A stretch of DNA of 64,000 nucleotides from Bursaphelenchus xylophilus (Eukaryota > Nematoda > Chromadorea > Rhabditida > Aphelenchoididae): NCBI GenBank assembly GCA_904066235.2, contig CAJFCV020000004.1, positions 4,092,001-4,156,000 on the forward strand, given 5' to 3'. The notes beneath the pieces are model-generated. The model had not been told where the DNA came from. It saw only the letters and a program-made list of their open reading frames with translations, and made no database searches. A program made the position numbers and the translations under genes. Of the stretch, positions 61,126 to 64,000 are shown one piece after another (position 1 is the first letter of the stretch; each line of letters opens with the position of its first letter).

Positions 61126-61796
61126 CTAAAAGAGTATTTTTTGATGTGATAAATCTCAAAGAGATTACAAAAATCTCATTCGCAAGCATTAATGTGTTTC
61201 ATTACTTCTGCGCATCATGAAAAATGCCGTGAAAATTAGGTTTGTTACATAGATTTCGTTCATTTCATCAAAACTCAAGTGTAACATCGGAAAGTCGAGA
61301 GAAACTCTTATTTGACGCCATTCAACTTGAGTGCTACAATGTCTGTAGTACTCCAACACATCGACCAGTAATTTACAGTAAATTAGCACCAAAATTCTCT
61401 ACATTAAGCAACAAAATAACAAATATTCATAATGACGTACTTGACAGAGGAAGAAATACTTCGGATGAAGACTTTCTGGGGCAACATAGCTACAGAAGTG
61501 ACCAGACAAGTATAATTCGCCGAAAGGACTTTGCACTCCACAACAAAAAAAAGATTTTCGCCACTGATAAAAACAAAATGTCATGGATATTATCGGAAAT
61601 TTATAACGAAGTGTCAAAAGCGCTAAATGTTTCTCCAAAATTTTTCCCAGAAATCCCGAGTTTGCAAGAACCAAGGCAACATTTGTTTGTTTGGAGTAGT
61701 TTTGAACGTGTATTGCTTATAAACGTGCGAGAAAATCTATGACTAAGATGTTATACTAGACTGGTCGTTGTTATTTTTCAGGTAAATCCTCCAAAA
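61126..61796. other. Divergent promoter region CPT2 / TFAM
   Basis: CPT2 (minus) and TFAM (plus) start head-to-head about 600 bases apart, so they could share regulation as nuclear genes for mitochondria. A plus-strand open frame at 61242-61742 has no domain and overlaps an opposite frame; I do not call it a gene. The unresolved CPT2 first exon should be here. TTTTTCAG at 61775-61782 precedes the TFAM start and may be a trans-splice acceptor. Confidence 0.5.
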
Positions 61797-62726
61797 ATGT
61801 CCGTTCTGGCGAGAGCGTCGTTGTCAAAGGCCTTTCTCAGTGCCTGCTCGCTGTCATCGACTCCATCATTAAATTTTCCGGCTGTTGCAACCAAAGAGAA
61901 GAAGCCCCAGGCTCTTCCGGCTGGATTTCGTCCTCCGAGAGTTATTTCATTGTTGGTGAAAGATGTCTACAAGGCGGGAATGAGTGTCGGAGAGTCTGGA
62001 AAGATTGCCAAAGAGCGTTATCACTCACTGACTGCGTCTGAACGTAAGGTAAGTTAATTTTTCACCGTTTTCTAAAGTTTAGATACCTAAAATCTTACGA
62101 TTTGCTCGTTTAGGAGTATGAAAAGAGAATTGAAGAGATTGCTGCTGAACGTCGCAAGAAGTTCGAGGCTCTGCCAGTCTCCGAACAGGAGAAGTTGTAT
62201 GCGGATGCCAAAGAACGTCGTCAAAAACGCCGTGCACTTGCTCACAGACAGCTTTTGCGCGCGTATAAGGCAGAAACCGGTCATCCAAAACAGCCCGCTA
62301 ATCAGTACCTGGTGTACGTCAAGAAGCAATTTGATGAGCAGAAGCCAGCTCAGGCTGATTTAAAGGATTTTATGGCCAGATGCGCTGCTGATTGGAGAGG
62401 AATGAGCGAAAGTGAGAAGAAGGTGGGTAGATGGTAAATTAATATCAAAAAAGGGTGAAATTGAACAGAAAATTGTCTACATTGCTGTGGTAAATTTGTT
62501 TTATGAATTTGGAATGTGTTTAGAATGTTCTATTTCTTGGAACGCAGGGTTTTTCAATCTTGATATTAGGTTACATTATCCATGACATCACGTTTTACGT
62601 TTTGGTTTTTAGCCATACAAAGACGAAGCTGACAAGAGCCGCGATAAGTACTTCGAAGAACTGAAGGTCTGGAAATCTTCTCACACCAAGAAGGAATGGG
62701 AAGAATACAAACTGAAGCACAAGTGA
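61797..62726 (+). CDS. hmg-5: Mitochondrial transcription factor A-like double-HMG protein (HMG-5/TFAM)
   Basis: Three exons, 61797-62048, 62114-62422 and 62613-62726, give 224 residues. The N-terminus is a typical mitochondrial presequence (MSVLARASLSKAFLSACSLS). HMG box 1 starts about residue 40 (RPPRVISLLVKDVYKAG, KIAKERYHSLTASERKEY) and a basic linker (ERRQKRRALAHRQLLRAYK) follows. HMG box 2 begins PKQPANQYLVYVKKQFDEQ and ends WEEYKLKHK. The two-box layout with presequence and length match nematode HMG-5, which packages and transcribes mitochondrial DNA. It is divergently arranged with CPT2. Confidence 0.9.
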
Positions 62727-64000
62727 CCTCCTGTTCCCTAACCTCAGATGTACAGAATAATGTCTTCGGTTCTTTTGTTTTGTGCAATTTGCAATCTTTA
62801 TTGATGAACCATAGTTATTTGAGGTATTGGTGATGACATTTCTGTATATGTATGATCCATTTCCAATATGATGTTGGTGTGGATATTACTTTACTAACTT
62901 CCAAATACGTGGGTTGCCTTCACAATCCGGGTCAAATCCCAGCCGGATGTTTGGGTTGCACTTCCACGTACTGTTCCTCTCTTGCAGGGTTATCCGGCTG
63001 TGGCGTTGGGCCGTTCTCGAAGTTTTAAACCGGGTTTCCGGCTTGGCGGGAATCGGCTTTTACCTTGACGACAGCTCTGGGAAAGGATTCTCTTCGAAAA
63101 TGGAATGCCAAATAAAGTTTTGGGAAGGTTGTGTTGAGATCTCAAGAGTTCCGGGGGCTTCGGAAGTTGGGTTGTGTAGGTGGTGGTGTCATCAAAGGAA
63201 ATGGGGACGCTCCGACATTGTTTTAGAGCAGTAGCTATCGTCGGCTGCTTTTTATCAACCAAAAAAGGTTCCAAATTTTTGCCAATGCCCTTTTAAAGTC
63301 CTTAGCGGTTCTTAAAATGGCAAATATAGTAGTACTATTGCAAAAAAACAGCCTTACGATTGTAACATATTGTTCTGGTTAATGTAATATTTCCCGTCAC
63401 TGAGCTCTTGGTCCCTCCGACAAACGACTAATTAAGTTTTGTTGTGGATACGACACACAGAACTTGTTTTCTCGGCCAAAAAAGGGAAGCGAACACTAAG
63501 ACAATATCGAGTTACAGCCGGATATGTTGGGATCTGTTGGTTAGAAGCATGGTTAATATAAATTTCTGAGCAAAATATCGGATTACTCGCCATTTTGGTC
63601 GCCGGGCTTACTCCTTCGACTGTGGACTTCGGGAGAAGTTAACTTCGAGATCCGTTTGATCGGCTTTGGCTAGCCGAACAGCCGAGCCAACCAATTATTC
63701 CCTTAACGCCCGATGTCTGGGTCAAACAGAGTAGGAGGCTGGTGTGGATTTCAAATTTATTCCATGGTCTTTTGTCTCTGTGCAGCGAATTCGATGTTCC
63801 GGAGGTATCTGATGACATTACAGGCTTTTTCGCTTTCTATTTTTTTGCAGCGAGAGATTGCGCAAAGCAGAGAGACGGGCGGAGAAAAGGGTTTCAATGG
63901 GGTTGTACTTGAGGTCGGATGGTCAGAGATTCTCATGTTGGGTTGAAAAGTTACTGTTTTCGACAATGAATGATCAGCGGGGCGATCTATGATCATGGGA
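62727..64000. other. Right-end region with no clear gene; possible minus-strand exon
   Basis: A minus-strand open frame at 62990-63274 reads with plausible codon use (TTQLPKPPELLRSQHNL, FGIPFSKRILSQSC) and has a donor-like GTAAAA after CGTCAAG, but no start or partner exon is clear. Another minus frame lies at 63757-63996. They could belong to a gene continuing beyond the window. Near 62900-62945, CCGGGTCAAATCCCAGCCGG is a weak B-box-like or tRNA-pseudogene-like string. Confidence 0.3.

Noticed and set aside
61242..61742. 166-codon open frame between CPT2 and TFAM
   Set aside because: No recognisable domain, overlapped by opposite-strand frames, and located in a divergent promoter region.

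Overview
The window is nuclear DNA of a nematode. Short GT-AG introns with TTTTCAG-type acceptors are everywhere. The recognisable genes include an flp-1 (PNFLRFamide) precursor, daf-10/IFT122, lin-49/BRPF, a cdl-1-type stem-loop-binding protein, hmg-5/TFAM, cpt-2, mdt-15-like and bcl-7 homologues. The species cannot be named from the sequence. All gene models below were spliced by eye from the sequence, and reading phase was checked exon by exon.

Layout. 1-1275: a large foldback element and AT-rich tandem repeats. 1734-3311: a multi-pass membrane protein with two mariner-like palindromic elements in its last intron. 3626-11547: three paralogous genes for secreted poly-cysteine proproteins with a conserved Arg-x-Arg-Arg-Ser-Leu site. 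13104-13909: a secreted Gly/Tyr-rich protein. 14178-22967: a NEK6/7-type kinase (-), a DDX5-type helicase (+), a MED15-like Mediator subunit (-) and a BCL7 SWI/SNF subunit (+). 23389-24802: a mitochondrial pyrimidine-nucleotide-type carrier (-). 24803-35484: about 10 kb of mostly non-coding, element-rich DNA (a nonautonomous hAT insertion, inverted repeat families) containing one putative nuclear protein gene at 30269-31709. 35485-48179: VPS36 (-, without a GLUE domain), PLC-delta (+) and IFT122 (+). Two IFT122 introns each hold a nested gene on the opposite strand: the flp-1 neuropeptide precursor and an acidic protein. 48180-51000: a hairpin-rich, GC-rich island and other inverted repeats. 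51096-64000: a membrane protein (-), SLBP (+), BRPF/LIN-49 (+), CPT2 (-) and TFAM/HMG-5 (+), then 1.3 kb without a clear gene.

Functionally the window mixes chromatin and transcription genes (mdt-15-like, bcl-7, lin-49, SLBP), mitochondrial genes (carrier, CPT2, TFAM), signalling and traffic genes (PLC, NEK, VPS36, IFT122, FLP-1), and one accessory cluster of low-complexity secreted proteins. The secreted poly-cysteine family is the best candidate for something undescribed.
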